A stretch of DNA of 64,000 bases from Alphaproteobacteria bacterium (GCA_030433005.1 JAUILQ010000024.1:1-64000); one strand, 5' to 3'. Shown: positions 32,083 to 41,054, counted from the first letter of the stretch. Notes: a model not told the origin generated them from the sequence alone. Numbers and translations: made by a program.

Positions 32083-32928
32083 ATGCGCTCCCGGCTCTAT
32101 ACCGGCGAGGTCATGCACAAGCGGCTGCTGCCGTTCCGGCACCGCTTCCGCTACCGCGTGTTCTCGCTGCTGCTCGACCTCGACGAGCTGCCCCGGCTCG
32201 ACCGCGAGCTGCGGCTGTTCTCGCACAACCGCTTCAATCTCTTCTCCTTTCACGACCGCGACCACGGCGGTCGCGACGGCCGGCCGCTGCGGCCCTGGAT
32301 CGCGGCCCGCCTGGCCGAGGCCGGGATCGAGAGCGACATCGCGACCGACATCGCCGGGGGCCGCGGGCGCATCGAGCTGCTGTGCTTCCCGCGGGTGCTC
32401 GGCTACGTCTTCAACCCGCTGACCATCTGGTTCTGCCGGGACTCTTCGGATCGCCTGCGGGCGGTGCTCTACGAAGTCCGCAACACCTTCGGCGACAAGC
32501 ACGGCTACCTGCTGCCGGTCGCCGAGGCGCACCGGCCGGAGCAGCCGCTGCGCCAGGCCTGCGCCAAGGGCTTCCACGTCTCGCCCTTCCTGCCGATGGA
32601 CGGCGGCTACCGCTTCCGCCTGCACGAGCCGGGCGAGCGCCTGTCGGTGCTGATCCGCGAGGACTTGCCGGAGGGCGAGGTGCTGGTCGCGACCCAGACC
32701 GGCCGCCGCGCGCCGCTCGACGACCGCCGCCTGGCGCGCGCCTTCGTCGCCTTCCCGCTGCTGACCCTCAAGGTCATCGCGGCGATCCACTGGCAGGCCC
32801 TGCGGCTGTGGCTCAAGGGCGCGCGCTTCCACCGGCGCCCGGCGCCGCCGGCCGCCGAGGTGACGCCGGTCCTCGACGCCGCCGCGGCCCGCCCTCTGAC
32901 ACTCCCCGCCCACCAGCCCGCGGAATGA
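32083..32928 (+). CDS. DUF1365 family protein
   Basis: 281-residue protein beginning SRLYTGEVMHKRLLPFRHRFRYRVF, with HNRFNLFSFHDRDHGGRDG, CFPRVLGYVFNPLTIWFC and KGFHVSPFLPMDGGYRF, all hallmarks of DUF1365. The function is not settled; it is always found with the FAD oxidoreductase and the CFA-like methyltransferase, so it probably works on the same modified acyl chains. ATG at 32083 is 13 nt after the oxidoreductase stop. A late hydrophobic segment (AFVAFPLLTLKVIAAIHW) suggests membrane contact. Confidence 0.87.
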   Translation: MRSRLYTGEVMHKRLLPFRHRFRYRVFSLLLDLDELPRLDRELRLFSHNRFNLFSFHDRDHGGRDGRPLRPWIAARLAEAGIESDIATDIAGGRGRIELLCFPRVLGYVFNPLTIWFCRDSSDRLRAVLYEVRNTFGDKHGYLLPVAEAHRPEQPLRQACAKGFHVSPFLPMDGGYRFRLHEPGERLSVLIREDLPEGEVLVATQTGRRAPLDDRRLARAFVAFPLLTLKVIAAIHWQALRLWLKGARFHRRPAPPAAEVTPVLDAAAARPLTLPAHQPAE

Positions 32929-32938
32929 CGGACGCTGC

Positions 32939-34159
32939 ATGACCCTCGTCGAGAAAGCCCTGCCAACCCCGCTCGACCGCCTGCCGCCTGTCGCCGGCTA
33001 CGGCCTGCTGATCGCCCTCGGCCGGCGCCTGCTTTGCGGCCGCGTCACGCTGGTCCTGCCGGACGGCACGCGCCATCTCTTCGAAGGGGCGGAGCCCGGC
33101 CCGAGCGTCGAGCTGAGCGTGCGTCGTCCGCGCTTCGTGCGCCGCCTGCTGCTCGGCGGCGCCAACGGCTTCGCCGAAGCCTACCTGGACGCCGACGTCG
33201 ACTGCGACGACCTGCGCGGCTTCCTGCTGATCGGCGCGCGCAACAAGGACGCCTGGAGCGCGGTGCTGCGCGGCAAGCCGCTGTTCCGCGCCGCCGCGCG
33301 CCTGGCGCACCGCCTGCGCCCGAACACGCGGCGCGGTGCGCGCCGCAACATCGCCGCGCACTACGACCTCGGCAACGACTTCTATCGCCTCTGGCTCGAC
33401 CCGGGGATGACCTACTCCTCGGCGGTCTTCACGCCGGCCACGGCCAGCCTGACCGCCGCCCAGGACGAGAAGTACCGGCGCATCGCCGCGCTCGCCGGCA
33501 TCGAGCCCGGCGACCGGGTGCTGGAGATCGGCTGCGGCTGGGGCGGCTTCGCCGAGTACGCCGCGCGGGCCCTGGACGCCCGGGTCACCGCGATCACCGT
33601 CTCGCGCGCCCAGCACGATTTCGCCAGACAGCGCATCGCCGCCGCCGGCCTCGACGAGCGCGTCGAGATCCGCCACCAGGACTACCGCGACGTCGAGGAG
33701 CGCTACGACCGCATCGTCTCGATCGAGATGCTGGAGGCGGTCGGCGAGGCCTACTGGCCGGCCTTCTTCCGCCAGCTCCGCCGCAGCCTGGCGCCCGGCG
33801 GACGCGCCGGCCTGCAGGTCATCACCATCGCCGACCGCTTCTACGACTCCTACCGGCGCGGCGCCGACTTCATCCAGCGCCACGTCTTTCCCGGCGGCAT
33901 GCTGCCGTCGCCGTCTGTGCTGCGCCGGGAGATCGAGGCGGCCGGCCTGGCGCTCGGCGAGCACCACGACTACGGCGCCGACTACGCGCGCACCCTGGCG
34001 GCCTGGCGCGAGCGCTTCGACACGGCCTGGCCGGAGATCGCCGGGCAGGGCTTCGACGAGCGCTTCCGGCGTCTCTGGGCCTACTACCTGGCCTACTGCG
34101 AGGCCGGCTTCCGCACCGGCCGCATCGACGTCCGCCAGCTGGCGGTGAGCGCAGGCTGA
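32939..34159 (+). CDS. cyclopropane-fatty-acyl-phospholipid synthase-like methyltransferase
   Basis: SAM-dependent methyltransferase acting on unsaturated phospholipid acyl chains. 406 residues: an N-terminal lipid-binding part (EPGPSVELSVRRPRF), then RNIAAHYDLGNDFYRLWLDP, motif I VLEIGCGWGGFAEYAAR, DYRDVEERYDRIVSIEMLEA and FIQRHVFPGGMLPS, in the CFA synthase order. The clustered FAD desaturase-like protein and DUF1365 make it more like the UfaM-type methylase of furan fatty acid synthesis than a housekeeping Cfa, though sequence alone cannot separate them. Starts 10 nt after DUF1365. Confidence 0.9.
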   Translation: MTLVEKALPTPLDRLPPVAGYGLLIALGRRLLCGRVTLVLPDGTRHLFEGAEPGPSVELSVRRPRFVRRLLLGGANGFAEAYLDADVDCDDLRGFLLIGARNKDAWSAVLRGKPLFRAAARLAHRLRPNTRRGARRNIAAHYDLGNDFYRLWLDPGMTYSSAVFTPATASLTAAQDEKYRRIAALAGIEPGDRVLEIGCGWGGFAEYAARALDARVTAITVSRAQHDFARQRIAAAGLDERVEIRHQDYRDVEERYDRIVSIEMLEAVGEAYWPAFFRQLRRSLAPGGRAGLQVITIADRFYDSYRRGADFIQRHVFPGGMLPSPSVLRREIEAAGLALGEHHDYGADYARTLAAWRERFDTAWPEIAGQGFDERFRRLWAYYLAYCEAGFRTGRIDVRQLAVSAG

Positions 34160-34232
34160 GCGCCGCGCAGGGCTTTCCCGCGGCGCCCCCCGCCCTAGGT
34201 TCCATAGGGTGAGGGATCTTAGGGGTGGGGCC

Positions 34233-34733
34233 ATGAGGATCGAGAGCTTCGCCGGGCGTGGCCCGGCCTTCGTGCCCGAAGACTACTTCGCGGGCGAGAC
34301 CCGCGCCTGGGGCATCTTCGAGGACCGCTTCGGCCGCCTGCGCCGCGACTTCCAGGTCGCGATCCAGGGCCGCTGGGACGGCCGGACCCTGACCCTCGAC
34401 GAACACGTCAGCTTCTCCGACGGCGAACGGGATCGGCGCGTCTGGCGCCTGACGCGGCAGGCCGAAGGCCGCTACCTCGCGGCCTGCGACGAAGTCGAGG
34501 GCGAGGTGCCGCTGCGCGTCGCCGGCAACGCCCTCAACTTCAGCTACCGCATCGCGCTGTCGATCGGCGGCCGCCGGGTCCGCGTGCGCTTCGACGACTG
34601 GATGTTCCTGCTGCCGGGCGGCGTGCTGGTCAACCGCGCTCGGGTCTACAAGGCCGGCCTGCGCCTCGGCGAGGCGAGCATCTTCTTCGCCCGTCCGGAG
34701 CCGCTGGCCGAGCGGCAGGTCGCCGCGGCCTGA
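34233..34733 (+). CDS. DUF3833 family protein
   Basis: 166-residue protein with the DUF3833 pattern: an early GRGPAFVPEDYFAGETRAWGIF block, DGRTLTLDEHVSFSDGE, RVWRL and a C-terminal FDDWMFLLPGGVLVNRARVYK. Many members are lipoproteins; this one shows no signal peptide, so it may act in the cytosol. It is the last gene of the photolyase operon, a usual place for it, suggesting a part in the lipid modification. ATG at 34233 has GGGGTGGGG before it; a GTG at 34209 is also possible. Confidence 0.8.
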   Translation: MRIESFAGRGPAFVPEDYFAGETRAWGIFEDRFGRLRRDFQVAIQGRWDGRTLTLDEHVSFSDGERDRRVWRLTRQAEGRYLAACDEVEGEVPLRVAGNALNFSYRIALSIGGRRVRVRFDDWMFLLPGGVLVNRARVYKAGLRLGEASIFFARPEPLAERQVAAA

Positions 34734-34739
34734 ACGGCG

Positions 34740-35513
34740 TCAACCGCCTTCCCGCTTCGGAATCATCCGGCGGGTGATCCGGAAGAACAGCCCGTAGGGC
34801 AGGAAGCGCAGCAGGCGCATCGACCAGTGCATGGCCGCCGGGAAGACGATCTCGAAGCGGTCGGATTCGAGGCCCTTCTCGAAGGCTCTGGCGGCGTCCT
34901 CGACCTCCATTAGGAAGGGCATGTCGAACGCGTTGCGGTCGGTCAGCGGCGTCTTGACGAAGCCCGGGTTGACGACCTGCAGCACGACCCCGGCCTCGGC
35001 CAGTTCGGGCCGGAGCGCCTCGCAGAGATGGATCAGTCCGCCCTTGGTCAGCGCGTAGGCGCCGGCGGTCGGCAGCCCGCAGTAGCCGGCGACCGAGGCG
35101 ACCACGGCGATGCGCCCGGCGCGCCGAGCGAGCATCGTCGGGATCAGCGCCTCCAGGCAGTGTGCCGCGCCGAAGACGTTGAGCTCGACCAGCTTGCGCA
35201 GCGTCTCGCTGGAGAACTCCCGGGCCGCCATCGGCGTGTGGCTGCCGGCGTTGAGCACGGCCTGGGCGATCGCGCCGTGCTCCGCCTCGATCGCCGGCAC
35301 GGCCTGGGCGACCGCCGCGGCGTCGGTCACGTCGAGCGGCCAGGCGACGATCCGGCCGGCCAGCGGCTCGGCCTCGGCGGCCAGGGACTCCAGCTTGTCG
35401 GCCGAACGCGCCGAGGCGACGACGAAGCGCCCCTGGTCGGCCAGACGCAGCGCCAGCGCGCGGCCGATGCCGCTGCTCGCCCCGGTGATCCATACGGGTC
35501 CGTTGCTCACCAT
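34740..35513 (-). CDS. short-chain dehydrogenase/reductase
   Basis: 257-residue NAD(P)-dependent oxidoreductase of the classical SDR type: the cofactor loop WITGASSGIGRALALRLA near the N-terminus, LNAGSHTPM (NAG), the catalytic serine in VVASVAGYCGLP and YALTK with tyrosine and lysine in the right spacing. The ATG lies across the stop of the upstream FeS photolyase gene, showing coupling. Its C-terminus (FLPYGLFFRITRRMIP) is hydrophobic and basic, consistent with a membrane-associated lipid substrate. It converges on the DUF3833 gene with a 6-nt gap. Confidence 0.88.
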   Translation of the reverse strand: MVSNGPVWITGASSGIGRALALRLADQGRFVVASARSADKLESLAAEAEPLAGRIVAWPLDVTDAAAVAQAVPAIEAEHGAIAQAVLNAGSHTPMAAREFSSETLRKLVELNVFGAAHCLEALIPTMLARRAGRIAVVASVAGYCGLPTAGAYALTKGGLIHLCEALRPELAEAGVVLQVVNPGFVKTPLTDRNAFDMPFLMEVEDAARAFEKGLESDRFEIVFPAAMHWSMRLLRFLPYGLFFRITRRMIPKREGG

Positions 35514-37060
35514 TCGCCCTCCTCGGCGTAGTCCAGGCTGTCGAGGAAGGCCCCGGCCCGGCGTCTCATGCGCTCGACCCGCTCCGGCGCCATGCGCTCC
35601 AGGCTGCGCAACGGCATGGCCATGCGCGGATTTCCCCGGAAGCGCTCGCGGTGGCGGGCGATGAAGTCCCAGTAGAGCGCGTTGAACGGGCAGGCCGTGT
35701 CGCCCGCGCTCTGCTTGGGGTCGTAGCGGCAGTGCCGGCAGTGGTCGCTCATGCGGTCGATGTACTTGCCGCTGGCCGCGTAGGGCTTGGAGGCGAGCCG
35801 GCCGCCGTCGGCCCAGAGCACCATGCCGTGGGTGTTCGGCAGCTGCACCCACTCGTAGGCGTCGGCGTAGACCACCAGGTACCAGTAGTTCACCGCCGCG
35901 GGTGCGAGCCCGGCGAGCAGCGCGAAGTTGCCGAGCACCATGAGCCGCTGGATGTGATGCGCGTAGGCCTCGTCTCGGGTCTGGCCGACGGCCTGGGCGA
36001 GACAGGCCATGTCGGTCTCGCCGGTCCACCAGAAGCGCGGCAGCGGCCGCCTGGCCTCCAGGGCGTTGCGCTCTGCGTACGCCGGCATCTCGAGCCAGTA
36101 GAGGCCGCGCACGTACTCGCGCCAGCCGAGGACCTGGCGGATGAAGCCCTCGACGGCGTTCAGCGGCGCCCCGCCCTCGTGATAGGCGCGTTCGGCCCGC
36201 GCGCAGAGGGCGTGGGGGTCGAGCAGGCCGAGGTTGAGGTAGGCGGCGATCGTCGCGTGGAACAGGAAGGGCTCGTCCTGGCGCATGGCGTCCTGGTAGT
36301 CGCCGAAAGACGCCAGGCGCTTCTCCACGAAGGACTCGAGCGCGCGCTCCGCCTGCTCGGCGGTGACCGCGTAGTGGAACGGCCTGAGGCTGCCGAAGTG
36401 GTCGGAGAAACGCTGCTCGACGAGCTCGAGCACCTCCTCGGTGACCGCGTCGACGCGCGCCTGGTAGGGCCGCGGGATCTCGGCGTCGGCCGGCAGGGCC
36501 TTGCGGTTGTCGTGGTCGAAGTTCCACTTCCCGCCCTCGGGCTCGCCGTCGGCGGCCATCAGGAAGCCGCTGCGGCGGCGCATCTCGCGATAGAAGTGCT
36601 CCATGCGCAGGCTCTTTCGCCCTTCGGCCCAGGCCGCGAAGTCGGCGCGCGAGCAGAGGAAGCGGTCGTCCTCCAGCAGGCGTACGGGCCGACCGAGCCG
36701 CTTCTCCCAGCCCTCCATCTCCTGCCGGAGCCGCCACTCGCCGGGCTCCACCAGCACGACCTCCTGCGGGTCGTGCGCCGCGCAGGCCACCGCGACCGCC
36801 TCATAGAGGCTGCCCGCCGGCTCTGCCTCGTCGAGCCGCCGGTAGTCGAGCGCGACGCCGCGCCCGGCGAGATCGGCGGCGAAGTGCCGCATCGCCGAGA
36901 ACACCAGGGCGAGCTTCTTCTTGTGGTGGCGCACATAGGTCGCCTCGGTCTCGACCTCGGCCATCAGCACGCGGTCGCGCTCGCGATCGAGGTCGCGCAG
37001 CGAGGCGAGCCCGAGGCTCAGCTGGTCGCCCAGGACCAGCACCAGACGGTCGCAGGCCAC
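35507..37060 (-). CDS. iron-sulfur bacterial photolyase/cryptochrome (FeS-BCP, PhrB/CryB type)
   Basis: 517-residue photolyase-like flavoprotein of the prokaryotic (6-4) photolyase/cryptochrome class. The [4Fe-4S] cysteines are present with the spacing known for Agrobacterium PhrB: one in TDMACLAQ, then 88 residues later C-x2-C in DHCRHCRYDP and a fourth in DTACPFN 13 residues on. Family blocks include LVLVLGDQLS, GKWNFDHDNRK, PFHYAVT and VQLPNTHGMVLWADGG. The GTG start (37060) gives the typical N-terminus. It probably repairs 6-4 photoproducts or senses light, and is translated with the downstream SDR. Confidence 0.93.
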   Translation of the reverse strand: MACDRLVLVLGDQLSLGLASLRDLDRERDRVLMAEVETEATYVRHHKKKLALVFSAMRHFAADLAGRGVALDYRRLDEAEPAGSLYEAVAVACAAHDPQEVVLVEPGEWRLRQEMEGWEKRLGRPVRLLEDDRFLCSRADFAAWAEGRKSLRMEHFYREMRRRSGFLMAADGEPEGGKWNFDHDNRKALPADAEIPRPYQARVDAVTEEVLELVEQRFSDHFGSLRPFHYAVTAEQAERALESFVEKRLASFGDYQDAMRQDEPFLFHATIAAYLNLGLLDPHALCARAERAYHEGGAPLNAVEGFIRQVLGWREYVRGLYWLEMPAYAERNALEARRPLPRFWWTGETDMACLAQAVGQTRDEAYAHHIQRLMVLGNFALLAGLAPAAVNYWYLVVYADAYEWVQLPNTHGMVLWADGGRLASKPYAASGKYIDRMSDHCRHCRYDPKQSAGDTACPFNALYWDFIARHRERFRGNPRMAMPLRSLERMAPERVERMRRRAGAFLDSLDYAEEGEW

Positions 37061-37141
37061 GGCGTCAACGGCCGTGCGATCGGCCGCCGGCGCCGCTGTC
37101 GCGGAGGCCGACGGCGCAAGGCGGAAGGCAGGTCATGAGGG

Positions 37142-37171
37142 AGTCTACGCAGGCCGGGGCAGCTTGGATCC
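37142..37171 (-). promoter_or_regulatory. putative ECF-sigma promoter of the FeS-photolyase operon
   Basis: On the minus strand: GGATCC, 18-nt spacer, TAGACT. It shares spacer length, the CGGCCTGCG spacer end and the TAGA of the -10 with the element before the CPD photolyase, differing at the first base of the -35. It lies about 82 nt before the GTG start, the same distance as in the other operon. Confidence 0.6.
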
Positions 37172-37368
37172 TCGGCAATGCCCGTGCGGCCCGCCGACGC
37201 ACCCTGCGGGTCGTCGACGCAATTTCACGGACACGTAACCGGACTGTCGCGGACGCCTTCTAACAACGCCGGAGCAGCGCGCCATGAGACGCGCGACGCC
37301 GGCCGGGACCGGATCATCCAGTCACCGGGACGCGGCTTTTCCGCTTGTTCGAAAGGGAGAGCGAAGAC

Positions 37369-39387
37369 ATGGACAGCAAGCGTCCGACCATCGACATGAG
37401 CGAGTTTTCCTGCCGGGCCGAGGCCTACGAGGCCTCCGAGGACATCGGCCGCAACGACAGCGGCAACCCGACCCTCGGCGACGTCATCAACGCCCGCTTC
37501 GGCCGTCGCGACGTGCTGCGCGGCATGCTGGGGGTCGCCGCCGTCTCGGCCCTCGCCGGCGGCGCCGGCCTCGCCCTGACCCGCAGGCAGGCGCTGGCGG
37601 CGAGCAGCTCCTACGGCTTCACCGAGATCGAGCACGGCGTCGACGAGACCCATCACGTCGCCCCTGGCTACGACGCCGACGTCCTGGTCCGCTGGGGCGA
37701 CCCGGTGATCAAGGGCGCGCCGGCCTTCGATCCGATGAAGCAGAGTGCCGCCGCGCAGGCCCGGCAGTTCGGCTACAACAACGACTTCCTCGGCTTCGTG
37801 CCGCTGCCGGCCGGCTCCGGGAGCGGCGAGCGCGGCCTGCTCTGCGTCAACCACGAGTACACCAACGCCGAGGTCATGTTCCCGGGCCTGCCCGGCGAGC
37901 CGGGCGGCGACAACGACTTCGCCGGCATGACCAGGGAGCTGGTCGACATCGAGATGGCCGCCCACGGCGGTACGGTGGTCGAAATCCGCAAGCAGGACGG
38001 CAAGTGGGCCGTGGTGCCCGACGGCCAGTACAACCGGCGCATCACCGCCGGCTCCACCGAGATGGCGCTGACCGGCCCGGCCGCCGGCCACGAGCGCATG
38101 AAGACCTCGGCCGACCAGAGCGGCACCAAGGTCGTCGGCACCTTCAACAACTGCGCCGGCGGCATCACGCCCTGGGGCACCTACCTGATGGCCGAGGAGA
38201 ACTTCCACGGCTACTTCTCCGGCGACGCCGCGGGCCTCGCCGATGCCGCCAAGAAGGAGCGCTACGGCGTGCCCGGCGGCTGGTACGCCTGGGCCAAGTA
38301 CTACGACCGCTTCGACGTGGCCAAGGAGCCGAACGAGTCGAACCGCCACGGCTGGATCGTCGAGGTCGACGTCATGGACCCGGCCTCGACGCCGAAGAAG
38401 CGCACCGCCCTCGGCCGCTTCAAACACGAGGGCGGCGAGACGGTGGTCGGCCCGCGCGGTCAGGTCGTCGTCTACATGGGCGACGACGAGCGCTTCGACT
38501 ACGTCTACAAGTTCGTCACCGCCGGCAGCTACGACCCGAACGACCGCGCCGCCAACAGGGACCTGCTCGACGAGGGCACGCTCTACGTCGCCCGGTTCGA
38601 CGAGGACGGCAGCGGCCGGTGGCTGCCGCTGGTCCAGGGCGAGGGCCCGCTCACCGAGGCGAACGGCTTCGCCAGCCAGGCCGACGTGGTGATCGACGCG
38701 CTGCTCGCCGGCGACGCCCTCGGCGCCACCAAGATGGACCGCCCCGAGGACATCCAGCCGAACCCGCAGACCGGCAAGGTCTACGTCATGCTGACCAACA
38801 ACACGAAGCGTGGCGCCGACCAAGTCAATGCCGCCAACCCGCGGCCCGACAACGCCTTCGGCCACATCATCGAGATCAGCGAGACGGCCGACGACTTCGC
38901 CGCCGAGACCTTCCGCTGGGACATCCTGGTCAAGTGCGGCGACCCGAAGGTCGCCGACATCGGCGCGGCCTGGAACCCGGCGACCAGCGACAACGGCTGG
39001 TTCGCGGCGCCCGACAACTGCGCGGTCGACCACCAGGGTCGGCTGTGGGTGACCACCGACCAGGGCTCCGGCTGGGTCAAGTCGGGCACCGCCGACGGCG
39101 TCTGGGCGATGGAGACCGAAGGCGAGCTGCGCGGCACCGGCCGCATGTTCTTCCGCGTGCCGGTCGGCGCCGAGATGTGCGGCCCCTGCTTCGCGCCGGG
39201 CGACGAGACGCTGTTCGTGGCCGTCCAGCACGTCGCGACGGACGGCACGAAGAACTATCCGGGCTTCGAGCGGGCCTCGACCTTCGAGGATCCGGCGACA
39301 CGCTGGCCCGACTTCCAGGACGGCATGCCGCCGCGGCCCTCGGTCGTGGCGATCACCAAGCAGGGCGGCGGCGTCATCGGCTCCTGA
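37369..39387 (+). CDS. phoX: PhoX-family alkaline phosphatase (DUF839), Tat-exported
   Basis: 672-residue periplasmic phosphomonoesterase of the Ca/Fe-dependent PhoX type. The twin-arginine signal is seen as FGRRDVLRGMLGVAAVSALAG (residues about 44-64, cut near ALA-AS). Conserved parts are RGLLCVNHEYTN, NNCAGGITPWGTYLMAEEN, RHGWIVEVD, RPEDIQPNPQTGKVYVMLTNN and GCGDPKV-like blocks with many acidic metal ligands. ATG at 37369 has AAAGGGAG; a TTG at 37345 only adds eight residues. I saw no convincing pair of Pho boxes upstream. A terminator follows. Confidence 0.88.
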   Translation: MDSKRPTIDMSEFSCRAEAYEASEDIGRNDSGNPTLGDVINARFGRRDVLRGMLGVAAVSALAGGAGLALTRRQALAASSSYGFTEIEHGVDETHHVAPGYDADVLVRWGDPVIKGAPAFDPMKQSAAAQARQFGYNNDFLGFVPLPAGSGSGERGLLCVNHEYTNAEVMFPGLPGEPGGDNDFAGMTRELVDIEMAAHGGTVVEIRKQDGKWAVVPDGQYNRRITAGSTEMALTGPAAGHERMKTSADQSGTKVVGTFNNCAGGITPWGTYLMAEENFHGYFSGDAAGLADAAKKERYGVPGGWYAWAKYYDRFDVAKEPNESNRHGWIVEVDVMDPASTPKKRTALGRFKHEGGETVVGPRGQVVVYMGDDERFDYVYKFVTAGSYDPNDRAANRDLLDEGTLYVARFDEDGSGRWLPLVQGEGPLTEANGFASQADVVIDALLAGDALGATKMDRPEDIQPNPQTGKVYVMLTNNTKRGADQVNAANPRPDNAFGHIIEISETADDFAAETFRWDILVKCGDPKVADIGAAWNPATSDNGWFAAPDNCAVDHQGRLWVTTDQGSGWVKSGTADGVWAMETEGELRGTGRMFFRVPVGAEMCGPCFAPGDETLFVAVQHVATDGTKNYPGFERASTFEDPATRWPDFQDGMPPRPSVVAITKQGGGVIGS

Positions 39388-39413
39388 CGCCCGCGTCCGG
39401 AGCGGAACGACTG

Positions 39414-39445
39414 ACGGGGCGGCCGCGAGGCCGCCCCGTTTTCCT
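39414..39445 (+). terminator. rho-independent terminator
   Basis: Perfect 11-bp stem ACGGGGCGGCC with GGCCGCCCCGT and a GCGA loop, then TTTTCCTT, 27 nt after the phoX stop. Confidence 0.9.
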
Positions 39446-39474
39446 TCGGCCGCAGAGCCGTCCCCGAAACCGGG

Positions 39475-39744
39475 CTACTCGCGCGGTTCCTGGTTGAGCC
39501 GGTTGTGGACCTTGCCGAAGAAGCGCCCGGCGCGGCGCGCCGCCGAATCGTCCTGGGGCGCCTTCTCGCCGGTCTCGCGCCAGTCGTCGCGCAGCAGCTC
39601 GTAGGTGTCGCGGCCCTTGCCGGCGGCGTCGCGGGCGCGCGGCGCGACCTCCTCGCGCACGAAAGTCTTGGCCTTCTCCCGCGTCCGCGGGTCGCTGGCG
39701 ACGTGTTGCACGGCCCGGCCCAGCAGCGTTCTCAAGATCGCCAT
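39475..39744 (-). CDS. small basic/acidic helical protein, unknown
   Basis: 89 residues, highly charged (RTREKAKTFVREEVAPRARD), no signal peptide and no recognised family. AAAGGAG before the ATG and the lack of any competing frame support it as a real gene. The composition suggests a long amphipathic helix. It stands alone between the phoX terminator and znuA; nothing in the context tells its role. Confidence 0.6.
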   Translation of the reverse strand: MAILRTLLGRAVQHVASDPRTREKAKTFVREEVAPRARDAAGKGRDTYELLRDDWRETGEKAPQDDSAARRAGRFFGKVHNRLNQEPRE

Positions 39745-39851
39745 GGCTTCGCTCCTTTATCCCCTGACCGAGATATCCGCTCGCCGGGGCATGCGGTCAA
39801 GGGGCGCCCGGTCGCGGTCGGGCCGCAACGAAGGCGAGCGAGCCGGGGTTC

Positions 39852-41021
39852 TCAGCCGGCCCCGCCGAGGCAGTCGGCGAGATGCAGCGCAAGGCCCCGC
39901 AGCAGTTGCGCGTAGGCCTCCGGACCCGGCGTCAGATCGGCGCCGAGCGGGTCGAGGACGCCGACCCGGACACCGGTTCCCTCCGCCAGCGTCTCGACCA
40001 GGCGCGGCGCGAACTGCGGCTCGCGGAACAGGCAGACGGCACCGAGCGCCTCGATCCGCTCGCGCAGCTCGGCGATGCGGCGGGCGGAGGGCGCCTGTTC
40101 CGGGCTGACGGTCACGGAGCCGACGGCGTTCAGCCCGAACGCCTCCTCGAAGTAGCCGTAGGCGTCGTGGAACACGATGAAGGGCTTGTCCGCCACCGGC
40201 TCCAGCCGAGCCGCGAGCTCGTCGGAGAGCGCATCGAGGCGCGCCCGGGCGTCCGCGGCGTTCTGCCGGTAGCGCGCGGCATGCGCCGGGTCGAGCTCGG
40301 CGAGTGCGCCGGCGATCGCCTCCAGGATGCGCTGGCCGTTGGCCGGGGCCAGCCAGACATGGGGGTCGAGCGCCCCCTCGGGGCGCCCGTCGGCGTGGTC
40401 GTGGCCGTGAGCGTCCTCTCCCGCGTCGCCGTGGTCTTCTTCGTGGGCGTGTTCTTCCCCGTGGGCGTGTTCTTCCCCGTGGGAATGGTCGTCGTCGTGC
40501 TGGTGCTCCGCCTCGTGGGCATGACCTCGATCGTGGTCGTCGTCATGGTCGTGCCCGTCGTCGTGCCCGTCGTCGTGGGCGTGGTCATGGGCGTGGTCGT
40601 GGCTCTCCCACTCGGCGCCCTCGCGCTGGGCACGCAGCCCGAGGCCGGGCAGCGCCAGGATCTCGAGGTGGCGCGCGTCCGGGGCGAGCGACTCCAGGCC
40701 CTGCGCCAGGAAGCTCTCCAGCGCCGGCCCCGTCCAGACCACCAGGTCGGCCCGCTGCAGCGCCGCCGCCTCCGAGGGGCGCAGGCTGTAGGCGTGCGGC
40801 GAGGCGCCGCCCTCGATCAGCAGGGTCGGCTCGCCGACGCCCTGCATGACCTGGGCGGCCAGGCTGTGCAGCGGCGCGATCGTCGTGACGACGCGGGGCG
40901 CCTCGTCGGCCCGCGCCGGGCCGGCGGCGACGGTGGCGAGCGCGGCGGTCAGCGCGGCGGTCAGCGCGACAGGCGCGGCGACGGAGAGGGCGAGCGAGAG
41001 TGTCCTGAGCTTGGCAGCCAC
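39852..41021 (-). CDS. znuA: zinc ABC transporter substrate-binding protein
   Basis: Periplasmic zinc receptor, 389 residues. Signal peptide about 1-38 (cut near ARADE), then APLHSLAAQVMQGVGEPTLL, the first zinc histidine in GASPHAYSLRPSE, a very long His/Asp/Glu-rich loop (about residues 140-212), the second zinc histidine in LDPHVWLAP, and FHDAYGYFEEAFGL. The loop is longer than usual for ZnuA and partly built by an 18-nt tandem duplication (GEEHAHGEEHAH). Divergent from zur-znuCB across a Zur box, hence repressed when zinc is ample. Confidence 0.93.
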   Translation of the reverse strand: MAAKLRTLSLALSVAAPVALTAALTAALATVAAGPARADEAPRVVTTIAPLHSLAAQVMQGVGEPTLLIEGGASPHAYSLRPSEAAALQRADLVVWTGPALESFLAQGLESLAPDARHLEILALPGLGLRAQREGAEWESHDHAHDHAHDDGHDDGHDHDDDHDRGHAHEAEHQHDDDHSHGEEHAHGEEHAHEEDHGDAGEDAHGHDHADGRPEGALDPHVWLAPANGQRILEAIAGALAELDPAHAARYRQNAADARARLDALSDELAARLEPVADKPFIVFHDAYGYFEEAFGLNAVGSVTVSPEQAPSARRIAELRERIEALGAVCLFREPQFAPRLVETLAEGTGVRVGVLDPLGADLTPGPEAYAQLLRGLALHLADCLGGAG

Positions 41022-41054
41022 GGGTGCGTTCCTTGTCGTCTGCGGAGATCAAGA

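Noticed and set aside
32939-34159. Housekeeping cfa as a firm name
   Set aside because: The DUF1365/FAD oxidoreductase context suggests a specialised methylase, so no gene symbol was assigned.
37287-37316. TGATCC on the minus strand at 37311-37316 as a further ECF promoter
   Set aside because: No TA-type -10 at an 18-nt spacing. The better element is 37142-37171.
37061-37368. Pho box before phoX
   Set aside because: A single CTGTCGC-like half-site was seen but no second copy at the 11-nt spacing, so no operator is claimed.
40441-40610. Repetitive GTGGTCGTG tract as a CRISPR or VNTR
   Set aside because: It is in-frame coding sequence for the His/Asp-rich loop of ZnuA; no spacer-repeat structure.
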